Source: UBA3263 sp964549975
GTDB lineage: Bacteria; Bacteroidota; Bacteroidia; Bacteroidales; Muribaculaceae
Direction of reading: 5' to 3'
Length of the DNA stretch: 14,571 bases
NCBI GenBank assembly: GCA_964549975.1
Contig: CAZJWM010000052.1
Coordinates: 1-14,571 of the forward strand
Under the pieces are notes generated by a model, which was not told the DNA's origin, made no database searches, and was given only the letters and a program-made list of their open reading frames with translations. The position numbers and the translations under genes are program-made. The first letter of the stretch is position 1. Each line of letters opens with the position of its first letter. Shown piece after piece: positions 12,274 through 14,571 of the stretch.

Positions 12274-13317
12274 ATGGAATTTTCAGCCAACCAAATAGCC
12301 GAGTTAGTCGGCGGAACAGTTGAAGGCGATGGCAACGCCCCGGTGAGCACGTTCGCGAAAATCGAGACCGCGGGCCGCGGCGCACTGACCTTTCTGTCTA
12401 ATCCCAAATACGCTCATCATCTGTATGCTATGGAAGATGGCGTGGCTCTGGTGAAAGACGACCTGCAGCTGGAACACCCCGTGCACTGCACTCTGATTCG
12501 TGTGGCCAATCCCTATGCCACCCTTGCGCAACTGATGCGTATGGTCGACGAGATAGCCAATCCGCGCCGCCGCGGCGTGGAGCAGCCGTCGTATGTCGAT
12601 GCGTCGGTGAGTGTGCCCGAGGATGCTTATATCGGCGCGTTTGCCTATGTTGGCGCCGGGGCCAAGCTTGGCGCCGGGGTGCAAATCTATCCTCAGGCCT
12701 ACGTTGGGCCGGGAGTGGAGATTGGCTCCGGCTCCGTGGTTTATCCCGGAGTGAAGATTTATCATGGTTGCAAGATTGGCGCACGATGCATTCTGCATGC
12801 CGGCGCCGTGATTGGTGCCGACGGATTCGGATTTGCTCCGATGCCCGACGGCACTTATAGTAAAATCCCGCAGATGGGTTGCGTGGAGATTGCCGACGAT
12901 GTGGAAATCGGGGCAAACACCACGGTTGACCGTGCCACGATGGGCGCCACTCGTGTGGGCCGCGGCACCAAGCTCGACAACCTCATCCAGATTGCCCACA
13001 ACGTGGAGGTGGGCCACGACACCGTGATGGCCGCACAGGCCGGCGTGGCCGGTTCGGCCAAGGTGGGCAGCAACTGCCAAGTGGGCGGCCAAGTGGGCAT
13101 TGCCGGACATATCCGCGTGGGCGACCGCGTGGGTCTGGGCGCTCAGTGTGGCATCCACTCCAACACGCCCGACGGCGCCATTCAGCTGGGCACTCCCGCC
13201 ATGGATGCCCGCAAATTTATGCGCGTGAGCGCTTGCCTGACGCGCTTGCCCGAGATGAATCTCAAGCTCAGCCGGCTGGAGAAGCAGCTCAACGAATTAA
13301 CTCAGAAACCTCAATAA
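12274..13317 (+). CDS. lpxD: UDP-3-O-(3-hydroxyacyl)glucosamine N-acyltransferase
   Basis: The 347-residue enzyme adds the N-linked 3-hydroxyacyl chain from acyl-ACP to UDP-3-O-acyl-glucosamine, the third step of lipid A synthesis. The N-terminal uridine-binding domain runs to about 100 (MEFSANQIAELVGGTVEGDG; ALTFLSNPKYAHHL). A left-handed beta-helix of hexapeptide repeats follows (about 105-320), with ADGFGFAP and catalytic H242 in IQIAHNVEVGH. A C-terminal helix (LPEMNLKLSRLEKQLNEL) ends the protein. Length and motifs match the family. ATG 12274 is chosen because upstream in-frame codons lie before the promoter. It precedes lpxC-fabZ by 26 bases. Confidence 0.96.
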   Translation: MEFSANQIAELVGGTVEGDGNAPVSTFAKIETAGRGALTFLSNPKYAHHLYAMEDGVALVKDDLQLEHPVHCTLIRVANPYATLAQLMRMVDEIANPRRRGVEQPSYVDASVSVPEDAYIGAFAYVGAGAKLGAGVQIYPQAYVGPGVEIGSGSVVYPGVKIYHGCKIGARCILHAGAVIGADGFGFAPMPDGTYSKIPQMGCVEIADDVEIGANTTVDRATMGATRVGRGTKLDNLIQIAHNVEVGHDTVMAAQAGVAGSAKVGSNCQVGGQVGIAGHIRVGDRVGLGAQCGIHSNTPDGAIQLGTPAMDARKFMRVSACLTRLPEMNLKLSRLEKQLNELTQKPQ

Positions 13318-13343
13318 AACTCCTATATACCCAATATAAACAG

Positions 13344-14571
13344 ATGAAGCAGACCACGCTGAAAGAAAGTTTTCATGTGAGCGGCAAAGGCCTCCACACA
13401 GGCTTGCAAATCGAAGCAGAATTGCTTCCCGCTCCCGAAAATCATGGTTATAAGTTTCAACGCATCGACCTGGAAGGTCAACCCGAAATAGACGCTGTGG
13501 CCGAAAACGTTGTGGCCACCACCCGCGGCACGGTGATTGGCCGCGGACAGGTGCAGGTGAGCACCATCGAACACTGTCTGGCGGCACTCTATGCTGCCGG
13601 CATCGACAACTGCCTGATTCGCCTGAACGCGCCCGAAATGCCTATTCTCGACGGCTCGGCTCGAGTGTATTGCGAAGAGATTGCCCGCGTGGGCATCGAA
13701 GAACAGGCCGCCGACAAAGACTTCTACGTGGTGAAGCAGAAGATTGAAGTGCACGACGACTCCACCGGCGCATCCATTGTGGTGCTCCCCGACGACGACT
13801 TCTCAATCGACACGATGGTGGCCTTCGACAGCCCCGTTCTGCAAAATCAGTTTGCCTCGCTGGAGAAGATGAGCGACTTTGCCGAGGAGGTGGCCTCAAG
13901 CCGCACCTTCGTGTTTGTTCGCGAAATCGAACCTCTGGTGAAGCTCAACCTCATCAAGGGGGGCGATCTGGACAACGCCATCGTGATCTACGACACCCCC
14001 ATGAATCAAGAGCAGCTCGACCGCATCGCATCGCTGATGAACGTGCCCACGGTCAGCGCCACGCAGCTTGGATATATCAACGACCGTCCGCTGAGCCACG
14101 ACAACGAGCCCGCTCGCCACAAGCTCATGGACGTCATCGGCGACCTGGCCCTGATTGGCCGCCCCATTCGCGGTAAAGTCATCGCCACACGCCCCGGCCA
14201 CAGCCTCAATACCGCTCTGAGCAAGAAGATTCGCAAAGAGCTCAAGCGTCAAGACATGCAGGCCCCCGTCTACAATCCCAATGTGGAGCCCCTGATGGAC
14301 GTGAACCGCATTCGCCAACTCCTGCCTCACCGCTATCCCTTCTTGCTCGTCGACAAAATCATCGAGCAGGGTGAGAAGCACATCGTGGGCGTGAAAAACG
14401 TCACCGGCAACGAGCCCTTCTTCCAGGGCCACTTCCCCCAAGAGCCCGTGATGCCCGGAGTGCTGCTGGTTGAAGCCATGGCGCAAACCGGCGGCCTGCT
14501 CGTGTTGGGCACCGTAGACGAGCCCGAACGCTATAGCACCTACTTCATGAAGATCGACAACGTGAAGTTCC
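13344..14571 (+). CDS. lpxC-fabZ: Bifunctional UDP-3-O-acyl-N-acetylglucosamine deacetylase / 3-hydroxyacyl-ACP dehydratase (LpxC-FabZ fusion), 3' end outside window
   Basis: There are 409 visible codons starting MKQTTLKESFHVSGKGLHTG. The LpxC half (about 1-305) deacetylates UDP-3-O-acyl-GlcNAc. Its zinc ligands are H77 in STIEHCLAALY, and H259 and D263 in RHKLMDVIGDLALIG. H286 in RPGHSLN is the family's catalytic histidine. The FabZ half (from about 318, RIRQLLPHRYPFLLVDKI) dehydrates 3-hydroxyacyl-ACP. Its catalytic pair is H363 in GHFP and E377 in VEAMAQTGG, with the standard spacing of 14. The fusion is typical of Bacteroidetes and couples lipid A commitment to the acyl-ACP pool. The window ends inside FabZ, at DNVKF; lpxA would be expected next. 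Confidence 0.96.
   Translation, partial: MKQTTLKESFHVSGKGLHTGLQIEAELLPAPENHGYKFQRIDLEGQPEIDAVAENVVATTRGTVIGRGQVQVSTIEHCLAALYAAGIDNCLIRLNAPEMPILDGSARVYCEEIARVGIEEQAADKDFYVVKQKIEVHDDSTGASIVVLPDDDFSIDTMVAFDSPVLQNQFASLEKMSDFAEEVASSRTFVFVREIEPLVKLNLIKGGDLDNAIVIYDTPMNQEQLDRIASLMNVPTVSATQLGYINDRPLSHDNEPARHKLMDVIGDLALIGRPIRGKVIATRPGHSLNTALSKKIRKELKRQDMQAPVYNPNVEPLMDVNRIRQLLPHRYPFLLVDKIIEQGEKHIVGVKNVTGNEPFFQGHFPQEPVMPGVLLVEAMAQTGGLLVLGTVDEPERYSTYFMKIDNVKF

Noticed and set aside
12304..13158. Minus-strand open frame antisense to lpxD
   Set aside because: Its apparent repeats are the reverse image of the LpxD hexapeptide repeats.

Overview
The window looks like a stretch of a Bacteroidales chromosome, probably a GC-rich gut lineage such as Muribaculaceae; the family is inference. 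The evidence is: seven promoters of the Bacteroidetes type (TTTG, 19-20 bp spacer, TAnnTTTG, the first element one base off in two of them); a short 285-residue primary sigma factor; a fused lpxC-fabZ gene behind lpxD; and a GH109-type enzyme. Exactly 100 Ns at 9942-10041 mark a scaffold gap of unknown true length, so this is probably a draft or metagenome assembly.

Layout. 1-999 (+) is a BF3164-like beta-propeller lipoprotein whose first codons lie outside the window. 1088-2613 (-) is the rpsU-xerC-hpf translation/recombination operon; a long hairpin runs into the xerC start codon. 2865-5083 (-) is a GH109-nagB amino-sugar operon ending in a strong hairpin. 5334-7175 (+) is rpoD, a Dabb-domain protein and pgeF, tightly packed. 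7179-8058 is an accessory stretch: two copies of an intergenic repeat bracket the C-terminal winged-helix remnant of a larger protein. The first copy contains a highly structured inverted repeat made of hairpins. 8117-9472 (+) holds a membrane PH-domain protein and an EVE/PUA-like protein. 9491-9934 (-) is an unrecognised gene beside the gap. 10050-10406 (-) is a small antitoxin-like protein whose downstream partner begins at 10045 and vanishes into the gap. 10504-12141 (+) is an AlbA_2/HATPase regulator with a 12-bp repeat linker and a winged helix. 12274 to the end (+) is lpxD and lpxC-fabZ of lipid A synthesis.

How it fits together. The housekeeping blocks (ribosome hibernation and recombination, amino-sugar use, sigma factor, lipid A) have their own promoters. 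The accessory material is confined to 7179-12141. Its most unusual object is the ABCD/D'C'B'A' palindrome of hairpins at 7304-7561. Its two arms keep their spacers almost identical, while hairpin stems have changed by paired, compensatory substitutions. A second theme is that two different proteins here carry a 12-bp tandem repeat just before a C-terminal winged-helix domain.
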